NCBI RefSeq assembly: GCF_905475465.1 | Contig: NC_062247.1 | Location: 8,556,001 to 8,620,000 of the forward strand | Source of the DNA: Pieris napi | Lineage: Eukaryota > Arthropoda > Insecta > Lepidoptera > Pieridae | Direction: 5' to 3' | Length of the DNA stretch: 64,000 bases | Shown here: positions 11,573 through 24,726 of the stretch, in pieces | Layout: every line of letters begins with the position of its first letter | How positions within the stretch are numbered: position 1 is the stretch's first letter | Position numbers and translations under genes: made by a program | Notes under the pieces: model-generated | What the model saw: only the letters and a program-made list of their open reading frames with translations | Databases searched by the model: none | Told to the model about the DNA's origin: nothing

Positions 11573-12353
11573 AATTGTTTTACTGTAAAAGCATGATATT
11601 TTTTACAGTATTCATTATAACGCGTTAGGTGCATTAAAATTACGGTTAACGACATTGTACAATTTTAATATTTCATTTTCCAAAATAAAATTACGTCTCG
11701 ACATAGAACACGAAACGTTTATTTTTAGACGCGCATGTTACGTACGTGTCTTGTTGACATTTCGGTCAATGGTTTTATACAGGCATACAAACATTTGCCG
11801 CAACGAAGATATCCTTACAGTCTTTGAGGTGAACCGAACTGTATGACTCACCGCGGCTCTTCTAAGGCACTGAACTATGACCCCGAGGTTCACTCGAACG
11901 CCTACAGCTTTAAGCTTTCATAACTTGCCTAATAATATGGTATATAGTCGAGATGCGTTTAAAACTATTACCCCGTTTAGATTGTGATTCATCATTTTTG
12001 ACATAACGAAGCTTATAGTCCCAATATAATAAAATATAAAAACTTCAGTATAGGACATTTCAAACAATGATAATATCGACTTCGATAACATCAGTAAAAC
12101 ACTTTTCTACATTAATATTATTATTTATTTTCTAGATTAATAATAAAAACACTTTAATTTAAAACTATAAAAAATTTAAAATACAAATAAGAGGTGTTAG
12201 TTTTTTATTATACTTAGTCTACGTTTGGGCTTAGGCTTCTTCTAAATACTAAAAGTTTTTATGTGTAAAGTCCCATTCGACCCCATGGGCGTGTTAGATA
12301 CTGTATATCCTCATAAAGTTTTCGAGTATCGTACCCAGCTGAGAATGATACAT

Positions 12354-12648
12354 ATGTCACCATAAAATTGAAAACACCGTTAGATTGTAATCTATCTCGC
12401 GAGATTGTAAACTGTCGAAAGATTGTGAACCTCAACGAACTGTTTACAATTTAACGTATTATTATTCGGTAGATTGTAATCTGTCGAAGTGAAACCGTTA
12501 AATTGTGAAACGGATCGCACCTCGCGCGCTTATTGGTTGAACGGAATATGCCACGCGCCACCATATTTGTTTGTTAATTAGTTTTTTTTAGTTTATAATC
12601 TCGCGAGATAGATTACAATCTAACGGTGTTTACAATTTTACGTTAACA
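12354..12648. mobile_element. Fold-back DNA element family H, copy 3
   Basis: A long left arm runs through the gaaacggatcgcacctcgcg segment seen in the 4.4 kb copy. It then jumps to the end of the right arm (tctcgcgagatagattacaa… to cgttaaca). The deletion breakpoints differ from those of the 10.6 kb copy. Confidence 0.8.
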
Positions 12649-13454
12649 CATACAAATGCCATTTAGCTATATATTGGTATTTGGCAACAGCAGTTGATAT
12701 AGTAATTGATAATTATATATGTAATATATGTATCTTAAGATCTGTCCTGAACTGCCTTGATCTGCTGACAAGTTGTCGTTGTAAATCTAGTCAATTTGTG
12801 CTCGGTGAAATGACATAAATGTGTAACACGTCAATCACTCAACTATCAGTTCGTTGTAACTTGTAATTGATACATTGATGTATTGCTTCTGAGAAATAAC
12901 AGGTAAGTTGTATCCGTTGCTTCATTAGGTTAAATGCAAGTCAAATTGTAAATCTTTGGATTGAAGTCGGTCTAAATAAAATATATAGTAAAAATTTCGT
13001 TCCCAGTTCTAATACAAAAGTTTCTTGACAAAGATTATGAGTTTTTTTAGTAACTACACGTAATGTTTAATACCTTTTGATATAGAAACTTGAATAGCGC
13101 TTCGTAGGAGAATTTGGAACTAAAGCACATGCATCGTTCCAAGAGAATCGTTTTTCTAAAAAGTTTAGGTTATATGTCTAATGGTTAACTGTCAAAATGA
13201 CAATACGGAGTTGACGTAATACTTGACGTAACTATAATGCATACGTATGCATGTAGTATAAATCCCCTTAAAGGGAAATACGAATACACAATCAAATAAT
13301 TAGCATTTGCGAGTAATGTTCTATTAATATGTATGACTTGATGATCTGTGAGTCATGTTAAAATAATGCAAACGGAATCTTGTCTACGATATGTCTGAAT
13401 TTATCTTGTTGTTTTTTATTTTTGACAGCTTCAGAAAAAGTAAATTCAATCTAT

Positions 13455-13936
13455 ATGTCTATAAAATCGATTGCTGTGTGTTTTTCTCGCTAAAACTCGA
13501 GAATGGCTGGACTGATTTAGCCAATTATGATCTTTAAGTATAGAAAAATATAAAAACGATAATTGAATTTTTCAATAAAAACATAGCTGTCAATTTTTTC
13601 TTTGGTGTGTTTAAAAAAAATTATTACTGTGAAACACCCCGTAAAGTACACAGTAAAGTTCAGGTTAGGTAAAAATACTTAGCATATCACTAGGTATATT
13701 GTTTTTTTTTTAATAAAAAAGATAGACAATAAAAAATAAAAAATTCACTATAACGACTGATTGTTAAAATCTAACAAATTTGCTTTATATTACGTATATG
13801 GGTGTGTATACACATGTTTGTTATTTAGTTTAAAGAGTCGTATATACTTCTTCAATAACGCATGGTGCATAGCGAAAGTCTGGTATGGAGGTTGTTAATC
13901 TCGGCAGCAAGGTCAACTTTCGCGGCCAGCTAGTAC
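13455..13936 (+). mobile_element. Helitron-like element, degraded
   Basis: It opens with ctataaaatcgattgctgtg, then tttttctcgctaaaactcga and ggctggactgattt. It closes with ggtcaactttcgcggccagc followed by tagta. These are the usual 5' and 3' landmarks of lepidopteran Helitron-like elements. The limits are approximate. Confidence 0.45.
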
Positions 13937-14219
13937 CAATTATCTTTAATGCCTCAGTAATACCTGATAAATTCTAGATAGTTGAGATAGCGTATCGTTA
14001 TTGTGAAAAATTGTTTACCTAGCCCTATTAATTGGACTCTAAGCTATACCGTAACTAGAACTCTAGAATCTGTATAAAGATGTTTATTACTAGGAACTAT
14101 ACTACACCAAAACAAACGTAACAACATATGGGGGGACAATTTAAAACAACTAGTATTATTATCTACTATAATTTAACCTACATAGTAATAATAATAGAAA
14201 ATTAAAACATACTTTACGA

Positions 14220-14388
14220 GTTAGTACGTTAAGCGCTGTCAGCATTTTCTCGTTGTATTGCGATACTTATTCGTTGAGGAAAGCAGCTCGGGGGTCACCG
14301 GTACTATCTACCAGGCGCCAACTTAAATCTTTAATTAACGCTTGTGCACTTGAACCCCACGGACCAATAGTCTCTACTCCAACTAGTT
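14220..14388 (-). pseudogene. LINE ORF2 C-terminal remnant, family E, copy 2
   Basis: It parallels 8640-8817: minus-strand ttggagtagagactattggt, the ccggtgacccccgag segment and the QRISIAIQREN-type stretch. It has small deletions and ends before the GTLPQG part. Confidence 0.6.
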
Positions 14389-15649
14389 AAATAATTATAA
14401 AATGGTCAATAGAATGTATGATTTAAATGTTTTTCTATGTATCAAAGAGTAAGGTATCATTCCTGATACCGAAGACAATTAAAGTAATATAATATGTTAT
14501 ATACGAGTTCCACAATTTTAAAAAATTATTAATAATTTATCACCTGTATCAATACCTAAGTGTTTAAAATTTTTGGATAAATGTCCAAACGATAATTATT
14601 GTATAAATAACAAAAAAACGTTGTCTCTGATAATGCCAAAGATAATAAGGTACTTAAAAGTAATTGCAAAGCTGTTGTTATTTTGCCAGAAATGGATCTA
14701 ATTTCGGAGTATCAACCTCATTTCCTGAAATTTCGGAAATTTGCGGTTTAATATTTTGCACCAACAAATATTCTGGAAACAGTTTTAGAACGAAATCGAA
14801 TTAATGAGTGAGGTTTTCCGTAGAGAATATATTTTAAATAATTGTTTACGCAAACAGGTTTTCATAGGTTTTCACAGGTACTACGAATTGATATAATTTT
14901 CAATTAATTATAAATTAAATTCAAATTTGTATTTGTTTAACCTGTTCGTAAAAATAAACGATTATCAACAAGATATTTTGTAGTTGTTTAATGATGTATA
15001 AAAAATCCTTTAATGTTAACAGGAAATTAATTTTTAATACGCATGTATAACGTGTAGGACATTAACCAAAAAATTACTTCACATAAATCAACGTCAAATT
15101 GTTCAAAGGACACTGAACTAAACTTATTTTCAATTATACGTTGAATTGATGAATCCTTCGGCTTATTTAATTCAGTGAAAATAGTTATTATTACATATTT
15201 TTTTTATTAGGTCCTTACATATGAAACTGGGTTTTTGTATGGGAGGAACAAAAAGTAGTTTTTTTTAAATAGAATATATTTAACTAGTCAAAGTATGTAC
15301 CGTTGCTATCTATGCACGTTTGCATATGTATATTTGGGTGTTGACATAATTAGAGTGGTCAATTATCGTCATTCTCGTGTTATAAAGCTTACTCGTATTT
15401 TTAAATACGAGTTAATTAAAATAACACCTTTATTGTGCAACAAAACATAGTTTTTCAATTGCTTCTCGAAAAAACTTGTTCAAATAAAATGATTAAATGT
15501 TAACCATTAATGTTGTTATTACTTATAAAATACTTAAAGATGCTACACGGATAAACGTTTTTATTGCTTGTGAATTTTAATTGCATTAATATAATCATTT
15601 TAATACAGTCTATGTATTGAAATTTAATGTTATTTTATTAATAGTAGTA

Positions 15650-15880
15650 GGTTCGATCCCCGGCTGTGCACCAATGATCTTTCTTTTTATGTGCGCATTT
15701 AACATTTCCTCGAACGGTGAAGGAAAACGTCGTGAGGAAACCGACATGTCTTAGACCCAAAAAGGCGGAGTGCACTGGAGGCTGATCACCAACTTGTCTA
15801 TTAGATTGAAAAAATTATCATGAAACAGATTCAGAAATCTGAGGCCAAGACCTAGAAGAGGTGGTAGCGCCACTGATTTA
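15650..15880 (+). mobile_element. tRNA-derived SINE, family A, copy 1 (head truncated)
   Basis: It starts at the pol III B-box (ggttcgatccccggctgtgc), then the body gtgcgcatttaacat, cgtgaggaaaccgac, ggaggctgatcaccaactt and gaaatctgaggc. The A-box part is missing. Confidence 0.75.
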
Positions 15881-16694
15881 TTTTATTTTATAATCTTTAA
15901 TTATTATCAATTGTCAAACTGCAGTTTTAAATGCTCTTTTCCTAGATTGATACTTGTTACACTCTTCAATCGGTAGCTCATGTCTGAGCGTGGTCAGCAT
16001 CTGGAGAGAACAATCTGTTTCGATGATGAGTCTTGCGTGATGAGTCTTTCACCATCTGGATGGTGAACGGCCACGTGTTCGTTACACCAGTAACCAATTG
16101 TTTCAGAAGTACTTTATATACCATTCACTTGTTTTAGACGTTTTGTGTTGTTGTAATAAGTGAAAGAGTAGACGCAATAGACGCAATTTTATAATAAAAT
16201 ATTCGATAAAAAATGGCTTGAAAATAACTATAGGGTCTTTATAAACTAAAATGAACTAACCAGCAGGCGAAAGCAATAATTGGTAGCTGTCGGCAATCAG
16301 TTTTATTCAATATCCCTTGATTGCTAGTGTCAAGTTGTTGTTTCGTAGAAGTTCCTTTTATCATCCCGGCGGGCTGCGTCACTTCAATACTGAATGAGCC
16401 ATGATTCACTGATTTATTTTTAGTACGGTATTCCAGCTATTTACTACGAACATGACATTTTTAAATATACATGTTTCGTTCATTCAGTGTATGATATTAT
16501 AACTTAGATATTTAAAAGAAATTATTAAATGTGGGTAATGTATAGTAATGCGTGACCACTAATTTATTATACTTCTTAACTATGACATAGTGGCGCTAGT
16601 AGACTTTTGTACACTAATGACTATGTTAGTTATCAAAGTCCTACATAAAGTAACGATATCGGGCGTAAGCTTTTGATGTTCTGAATTTAAAAAA

Positions 16695-17056
16695 GGGTGC
16701 GTGTACTTATGTAGGCGCGTAAGAAGTTATACTTCTTTGGCATTATTAAAAATAGGTTTTGATTGCATGCAAATAATTAATTACAATTCAATAATCAAAG
16801 ACTGGAAAAGGAGTCATTATAGTCAATAAAGTTCAGTTTACATTTGAAAAATTAAATAAATAAATATTTATTATTATTCTTACATTAAGGGTAACATAAT
16901 TTCTATTATTATTCGAATGTTGTTTTTAAATTATGTCCAATGTCGTAGCATCTTCCATGGGCAACTTCATTCTGTTAATTTTGTGTCACGGTGCGCGCGC
17001 GTCGTAAAATTTCACTCTAATCAATTTTTCATAACGCGCCTAAATAAGTATAACTT
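16695..17056 (+). mobile_element. TIR-type non-autonomous DNA element, copy B
   Basis: The left region holds gcgcgtaagaagttatacttc. The right region is the inverted counterpart (…taacgcgcctaaataagtat then aactt), with gtgcgcgcgcgtcg just inside. The same ends occur at 24080-24259, and the left 300 bp recur at 97-397. Confidence 0.65.
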
Positions 17057-17904
17057 TAAAAAGTTTATATTTCAAAATGTATTGAAACAATGTTATATTT
17101 GATTTAGACAATCGTGCTAGTGTATTTATACCCAGGGAAGGTATTTTAAGATACCAATATATTATATAACTAAAGTAAAAAAAATAGAATATAAACTTTT
17201 GATATTCTAAATTTAAAAAGGTTTATATTTCAAAACTTATACCCAATTTTGGTCGATTTATACCAAGGTATTTTAAGATATAAAACATGATGTTAGTCGT
17301 AAAAATATTTGCATTATTTATACAGTCAGACTCACTTTCTTACAATTACGAAATTTATTGGTGCCTTTGGGCAGATCAGTCTTGTGAATAATTGTGGGCC
17401 ACTTGTACTGGTTTATCCTCTATTAATATTGATGAGAGTTACTATTACGTTTCAGCTTATTGTTAGTAACAATTGCAAATTGAGGATTATGTTGACGAAA
17501 GGGATTGCGAAGCTATCCGATGTGAAATCAATGTGATCCTAAGTGCGCACGAATCATCTCGAAACAAAAGCAAAACGTGCGCATTGCTTTTGTTTTGTGC
17601 GAAAATTATAAGCCAAGAGCTTTTGCGTTCTTTTGCAGCGCATCGCACGCGTATTTTTCTTCACGTAGTCCGCTTGAATATCAACTGTATGTTTTTATCG
17701 CACCGCACCACGCCGTTTCGCGTACCTACCGTGTAAGAGATTACGCGTCTTCGCACTCAAACGATGACGTGTTTCGAGTCTGACGTTATGTTTGAATTTT
17801 CAGGTCGCATTGTCAGATACTTTCTGTACCTTACTCATATCTAAATTTGATATCCATTAGCGTATTTCTTTTTCATAGAACAAACAAATGTGCAGGAAGA
17901 TAAC

Positions 17905-18132
17905 CTGATGTTAATCCAACACCCGCCCATGGACAGTCTCAATGCCAAAGGGCTCGCGAATGCTTTTCCGGCCTTTAACGTTAGTCATATGTTTTATAAG
18001 CGTTCTTTTACCGATATGTAAATTGTACAAAAGCAATCTTTCGCCATCCCTAATGGTCGATAGAACGCCTCGGTAGTATGAGTTGGATTTCCAAATACCT
18101 TCTCTATCTCCATTGGAAGGCAAAACCCCCAT
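17905..18132 (-). pseudogene. LINE reverse transcriptase C-terminal remnant, family D
   Basis: The minus strand ends in a degraded version of the FKKRAYQFLKGRQRTREPSG–ES(V/I)HGRRYHLTSGEPPA tail seen at 48.95 kb. Here it reads REPFGIETVHGR and then an early stop in the 3' end. Confidence 0.55.
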
Positions 18133-19047
18133 TAGGAGAAACTGTATTATTATAATTATATAATATAGAAATAAAAAACCGTCTTATATCCGCGTTTCAA
18201 GATGAAACCACAAGCTGTAGGCGTCATGTCTTGTATCCATACGAACAGGATTTGTGACATAATTGTGCACATTCCTTGCTCGTAATAATGATAATAGCTG
18301 GCTCACGCGACTGAAGAATTCGTTTGTGTATTCGTATATACCATATATAGGCACACAATATTATTTTGGGGTTTAGTTTTTTAAATGAATTTTGATGACT
18401 TTAAAACGTGTTAGTCGTGTTGTTAAAAGCTTTTAGTTAAAATGTGTTTAAGTGACATTTGCAGAACACTTATTGGGTTGATCTATTCTCTGAAACATGT
18501 TTTATTTATTAATTTAGATATAGGAATGGATCGGTGGTAGAAGGAAAAAACGTTAGAATTATATTCGTTGGATTTGTATATAGAACTAGTGGATCCAACA
18601 GACTAATCTAAACTATTCTCAACTTTCATTAAAAACACAATCACAGGAGATTTATATTAAGGTAAATTGTATATACATTTATATTATAAAGTAGTGGAAA
18701 TGAAAGGAACATGCACTGAAATTTACGAGAATATCATAAATTTACAAGATAAAATTATCGGCTTATAAAGCCTGATTTATACAGCCTTAAATCTCGGAGA
18801 TACACAAGAAATACTCAAGTAATTAAAAACAGCATTTATATTTCTTGTATCAAGACCTTGACTATATACATTAATTGAAGAATGTATGAAAAATTTGATG
18901 CACTCCGAAGAAAACAGATACCTGACGTAATGTCTAAAACGAGACATTCGTAAAATATTTTACGACTTTAAAACTTATGAATGCTTCAAATACGCATACC
19001 AGGTGGGCTGAAGCAGTGCTTTCAGATTGCGAAAGTTACAGCGTAAA

Positions 19048-19231
19048 ATGACGGTATTAAAAAATTCAGTAGATCTTCATCTGTTATTCCAAAGTATACG
19101 TCAAAATCATCACCACAATCCTAGTCGAAATATTTTGAAATGACGGTATTACAAAATGCAGTAGATCTTGACCTGTTATTCCAAAGTATACGTCAAAATC
19201 AGCATCACAATACAACCATCTTCTAACCGAA
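19048..19231. repeat. 92-bp tandem duplication
   Basis: Two adjacent units begin atgacggtatta at 19048 and 19140. Both carry cagtagatcttnanctgtta and ccaaagtatacgtcaaaatc. They differ at scattered positions, so the duplication is not recent. Confidence 0.85.
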
Positions 19232-20034
19232 GTATTTCGGAACGTAGAGAGAGACTTAAGTAGAGAGAAAAACTTTAAGAGGAAGAGCGATGGAATGGGA
19301 ATTTGGTGACAACTGATACACATGCTCATTTGCCTCTTGTCCAAAAGAAAATAAGGTTGGTTCGCTATATTCTATTACAGTAAACGTATGAAAGTGAAAA
19401 TCTACTGTAATTACGGTAACTTTATCCATTGAAAATAAAAAACGACCGTCGTTCGTGGCGACTGGCGATCTCACCTGTTCAGAACAATTTTAAGACGTAT
19501 TACCCTTTGTTCCCGAGTTGCGAACAGACTTTTATTGAGGTTCTTAAAATGGCGGCAAATACGGTAGCAATTCGATAATAACTTTTAGAAATTTTATGTT
19601 TCTTTTACGTGGTACGGTTCGAATTTCTTTGAACAATATGATTATTACTTATGCCAACTACTAATAAATAATTGAATTTCTATTTCTGCACCTAATTTAG
19701 TACAAGTATAAAACAGTAGATATATTTATATTAAAAATATTATATATAAAATTGCGTACAGTTATATAACCATATTATCATATTTATTAAAAAGACCTTA
19801 CAAGAACCATTAACATCAATAGTAAATAATAGAAGGAAATATAATGGCGCGAGTTCGGGGAAATATAATTCAGGTTTAAGTTGCCGATTAAATTTGGTTA
19901 AGTCAAAGCCTATATTTTTATTTGATAACAGATGTATTTGTTAAAAAAAGTAGCTTATTAGATTCCAATTGTCTCGACATGAAAGAATAAAATTTAAATT
20001 TAGTATTTTTTTCTAAATTAGGGTACGTCCTTAT

Positions 20035-20085
20035 TTTTTTCTTATGTAATAGGAGGCAAACGGGCAGGAGGCTCACCTGATATTA
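20035..20085 (-). repeat. Family D LINE 3' end fragment
   Basis: ggaggcaaacgggcaggagg then ctcacctgatatta is the extreme 3' end of the family, reading caggtgagcctcctgcccgt on the minus strand. Confidence 0.65.
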
Positions 20086-20264
20086 TAAAGCAGTTCTTAT
20101 TTTATAAGCTTTTGTTTTTACATAGTAGACTTACAATATGTACATATGGATACAATTTTTGCCAGATCGTTTCTATTATTTCATACATACATTATATTAT
20201 TATGTATTTACGGTAATTTGGAGCATTTTTATAAAGATTGATAAATAGAAAATTTAAACAATTT

Positions 20265-20372
20265 TGAAAACTTTGGTCCCTGTGGCTGTGTACCTTTAAT
20301 GCATTGAATATCCTCGCTGTTATTCGAAACTTATTCGTTGAGCGAGGAAAGCATCAGCTGTGGGGTCACCAG
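20265..20372 (-). pseudogene. LINE ORF2 C-terminal remnant, family E, copy 3
   Basis: It keeps the ggtccctgtggc…gtacctttaa and cctcgctgt…cttattcgttga blocks of copy 1 and stops at ggggtcacc. It is the shortest copy. Confidence 0.55.
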
Positions 20373-21149
20373 AAAAGTATTACTTTTAATAAAATAATAT
20401 TTGTGATCATAACCCGACATCAAAATTTCCCTTTATCAAAAGTCTGATGATACAGTAAAATTTAACGTCTTCTAAAACTCCCAAAAATAGATTTTTTGAG
20501 ACGGAATGTCAGTGCGTCAAAACGCGTGCCGTCCGGCCACGCATTTGTATTTCACTCGCCTCGACACATGCAATATTTTAGCTATTTGCTAAACAAATTA
20601 GTTGCGAATGCGGCCCTTCATATGTATATGACCTGCTTAACAACTTCACACATTTGACAAGAGAGTGTAACTTCTCGTTAGTACTCGGACAATTGTTAAG
20701 GTTTAGAAACTTTCGCGCTAAGTACTTTCATGCGAAATGTCGTTGGATTTTATCGATTTCTAGAAGCACTAGGTAATAGTATGTGCAATTTTAATGGCGA
20801 TAGTATTAGTTCAAGGTCTAATAAAATAAGCAGTGGCTGAGAAAAATCGTTGACACATTGAGATATTTGATTCTAGTATACAGTAGGTACTTTTTTTTAA
20901 TGGATATAAGATTTAACATCAATGGTAAGGACCACGGAATAACTATGGAAGGGCGACAGTGTTTTTCAATTGTCAAGTCTAGAGTCCTGTATCTAATAAA
21001 TAATCATAGTTCATAAGTTTTTGTATGTGAAATGTAACGATGGACATGGGCACCATTAAATGAGTTTGACAAGTATTCAAGTATTTATCCATTAACTGGA
21101 TTCATTTACGTAAAACTCAGATAAAAAATAAAATAAATATAGTTTAAAA

Positions 21150-21424
21150 AAAAATTCTAATTTAGGCTGAAAATGGCCTATATTAGGAATTATTTTTCAC
21201 TTTTTAGTTTGATGTGCTTTAAAAGCGTGTTTTTTAGTTTTTTTAAACTATTATTTATTTTATTTTTTAGTTATTTTTTTTTATTTTTTTCATTTATTGC
21301 ATTGTCGTCGATCTTTGACAGGTGCGCAAAGTTTGAATTAAATCTGTCCGTTAAAAGTGGGTCAAAATCGAAGGAGTCGGTTACATACATACATACAGGT
21401 GAAGCTAATATAAAGCGTGTAACA
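21150..21424 (+). repeat. Repeat M, copy 2 (opposite hairpin arm plus common tail)
   Basis: It shares tttaggctgaaaatgg and the tail with 11214-11572. It carries the ttaggaattatttttcactt arm after the core, whereas copy 1 carries it before and inverted. The 87-codon open frame is repeat-derived. Confidence 0.75.
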
Positions 21425-21784
21425 ATATCTCTATGATTGTCTTACATACTACACAGTACGACAATTAACATTCTTAAAAATAAAAGGGTTTTCTAAAGCA
21501 TTGAAAGCCCTTTATTGGGTTGCAATATTGGAAAGCAGATTAACTTTCTACAACGCTCACAAATTCATAACTTTCTCCATAATACAGGATGCAGCTATGT
21601 TCCTGCAATGTGAAAATACAGCGAGGCTCATAATTTCTCTATTTATGGCTACATTTATTAACAGACAATGCTATATACGGAATTAAATCGTCGGTTTTTA
21701 CCGCAATAATAACAAAAGCGTCTCTCTTCATTATAGCGTAAATACAATTCGATAAAAAGATACAAAAGAGAAAATATTTCCAAC

Positions 21785-22182
21785 TATAGTCGAATTTTTA
21801 ATTAGACGAAGTCAACTGACGTTTACGGTGTTGTCAGTTTTTAATGAAATAAAAATAGTGTTGTGACAAAGTAAAAACCCCTGAATTAATGATCGGTGAT
21901 GGCACTAGTCGCCGCGCCGCGCTTTGTAATAAGACGTCTAAAAACTGATTGTAGTTACATAGTACTAGTACCTAACTTATATCAGAGCACTTTTATACAA
22001 TTTTGAAATAGAAATAATATTCTTTTATTGTTTGAAATGATTGACTATTCACACTCATTGTTCATTCATCTGATTGAACAAGAACTGAACGCATCACTAT
22101 TAATTTAAATATGGCAACATTATTTTACAAAGTGACATTAGCTACTGTCAGTTGGCTTCGTCTAATTAAAAATACGACTATA
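21785..22182. mobile_element. MITE with ~36-bp terminal inverted repeats
   Basis: The left end tatagtcgaatttttaatta…gacgaagtcaactgac is the inverted complement of the right end gtcagttggcttcgtctaat…cgactata, with about three mismatches. It is about 400 bp and has no ORF. The interior includes a CpG-rich patch (gtcgccgcgccgcgc). Confidence 0.85.
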
Positions 22183-23264
22183 AGTATACTTATTATTACA
22201 ACTTAATCATAATTAAAAATGTCTAGCGATTATTTAGCTCATATTTACTTTATTCAGACAAAAATAGACTATAGTGTTCTCTACACTATATCTGTTTTGT
22301 CTGGCTCTGCATTAATATAATAATAATAAATCTTTTATTTGCAAAGTTTATTCAGACTGATTAAAAAAAAACAGCACAATCCATATAAAAATAGGCACGC
22401 AAATGTCATATTAATTTTCATAATGTCATAAATTATCAGTTAAGTTATATACTGTGATCAGGTGATTGGTTCTAGGAGTATTCTCGCAGAACGCGCTTGT
22501 ATGATCCCATATAACGCGTTATGTACAAATGATATGACTTTTTCTCGTTAAATCGAATATTAAGAAAAATCTATATTCTGATCGAAACATGTGCGTACAA
22601 ATTAAAATGTAAAGTACAGAAATATTACGTGGGCAATCCCCGCGGTATTTAGGGGAATACCCGTGTTAAACGAGGAACTGAAATCGCGTAATATGAAAAT
22701 GCGTTATAAGGGGGCTTACTGTATAATTGTTGTCTTAATACTCTCCCACATTATAAAAGCACCTTGCCTTAAAAAATCGAATCACCTTCCCCTTGAAGAT
22801 AATGTAGGATTTGATACACCTTTAATATTTTTCTTTTTACATTTCTTTTCTACACACATTGATAAATCGATTCTATGACATATAACCTGCCTTAACACCA
22901 AACGATATATGAAGTAAGTCCATCGCATTTATTATGTCTGGAATTCGGGCAGTTTATTTATGCATTGCGCTCATTTCGTTTATTGAATGGTCAAAATATC
23001 AATGTCTACATGAATCAGGTCGAGGTCGTCTTCATTACGACCTAGAGCGTTATGATTTAGAACTAATGCAGGGAAGTAATCTATTCTAGACGAGTACGTA
23101 GAATCAATTGTGTTCGGCATACATATGCAAGTCACTCCTCCTGCTGATAGAGGACAACTCTTTGTTTTTAATTTATGTTATTATTATCAATTACTTAAGA
23201 TGTCATGTGGTACATGGTTTAATGGTTGCAGCTCCTTACAAACGTTGTGTAAAAAAAACAAAAA

Positions 23265-23435
23265 AAAAACATGGCGATTATAAAGAGTGGCAGAGAGTTT
23301 ATTGCCAGTTTTTCTCTTCCGTTCTACGCCCTTGATTTGAGAACTGGCACTAAATGTAAAATTAGAAGTATTAATATGTATTTCTTTACTGACAAGTCAT
23401 AAGTGTACAATGTGTTACCTATATGATTAAATGAT
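23265..23435 (-). repeat. Dispersed repeat C, copy 3
   Basis: The minus-strand copy has ggcagagagtttattgccag, ttctcttccgttctacgccc and gacaagtcataagtgtac. Confidence 0.7.
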
Positions 23436-24079
23436 TTTTGAAAACTATATTTACTATATATGTAGATCATTCAGAAGCATATATAAGATATATTTTCGAT
23501 ACAATTTTTTTTTTATAGATAAATAAATAGAGTATAAAATACTTAGTTTAGTGTGGACTCAGTTTCCGCACTTCGACGCCCATTTCATCCGTTGCGTCTT
23601 AAGTCCTGACTAATAAAACCAGCCTAGCTGACAGATGACATCAAGAAGAAACACAATACTTAATTATAATAATATGATTATACAAATTTACACAAATATT
23701 TCTCAATTTTTGCTATACAAAATAATTTATATAGCAAATAAAGCACAAACATAGCATCGAAGCATAAACGGTATGTATGAATGTAAATGAATTAATAAAT
23801 GCAGGAATCGTATCGCAATTCTCGGCTTGATAAAAATTATATTTTTAAACGTATCGCACGAACGTGAGTCATGTTTTCACATAAATTTTCTCTCCCCTTG
23901 ATTTTATGCTAATGTAAACGTGAAATGTACACTAGCGTATCTAACACCTGGCATTGCAATTAAGCCAGCTCTATGTCAAGGATGTAGATTGTCTTCTTTT
24001 ATCCTTTGTAATCTTTGAGATATAAGTGAGAAGCTTACACGTATGTTTTTGTGCTGATACTTTACTACATATTATTGTT

Positions 24080-24259
24080 GAAGTTATACTTCTATTGGCG
24101 CGTTAAGGGAAAAATATGAGGTAATTTTTACGATGCGCGCGCACTCCGTCACAAAAAACCGACACCCTGAACTAAGCTAATACTATCATATTGTTAGTGT
24201 CGTATAATACAATTTTTGAAAAGATTTTTATCTTGTTACGCTAAAGGAGTATAACTTCT
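24080..24259. mobile_element. MITE with gaagttatacttct termini
   Basis: The left end gaagttatacttctattggc and the right end (ttacgctaaaggagtataac then ttct) form imperfect inverted repeats of about 25 bp. Internal gatgcgcgcgcactccgtca matches the right side of the 16.7 kb element, so these are one family. Confidence 0.7.
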
Positions 24260-24726
24260 AATGCGTGTAAATAAGTACACACAAGTTTTTTATCTCTTAT
24301 ATGGATACATTAGGCCAAACACAGGATACAATCAAAACAAATTGACATACCTACATACAAATAATATTAAAAGCGGTGCTGTCCCTACAACATGCGGACA
24401 CAACCAGCTAAATTAAGTAGGTACAAAAACTGTGATAATAATCAATATTCTTAAATTAAACTTACGTAATTTATGGTTACGTTATTTTTTGACAGGTTTA
24501 TATTTTAACACCGATTACAACTAGGGCACTCTTAATTTCATGATACATCAGTTGCATTATTGCAGCAAAGCTTAAATTCAGGCTTTCGTTGGCATTATCT
24601 TATTTTTTAAGAGCGAAGATAAGAAGATCGCACATTGAATGTACTTATTTAGACTTTCAAGAGAATCGGTTTGTGAAAAATGTTTCATGAAAAACCTTGC
24701 TGCATCATTGATAATTGCATAGCTTG

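Noticed and set aside
17473..17783. Two overlapping open frames in a CpG-richer stretch near 17.6 kb
   Set aside because: Different phases, no domain, and close to a transposon end; more likely repeat or regulatory sequence than protein.
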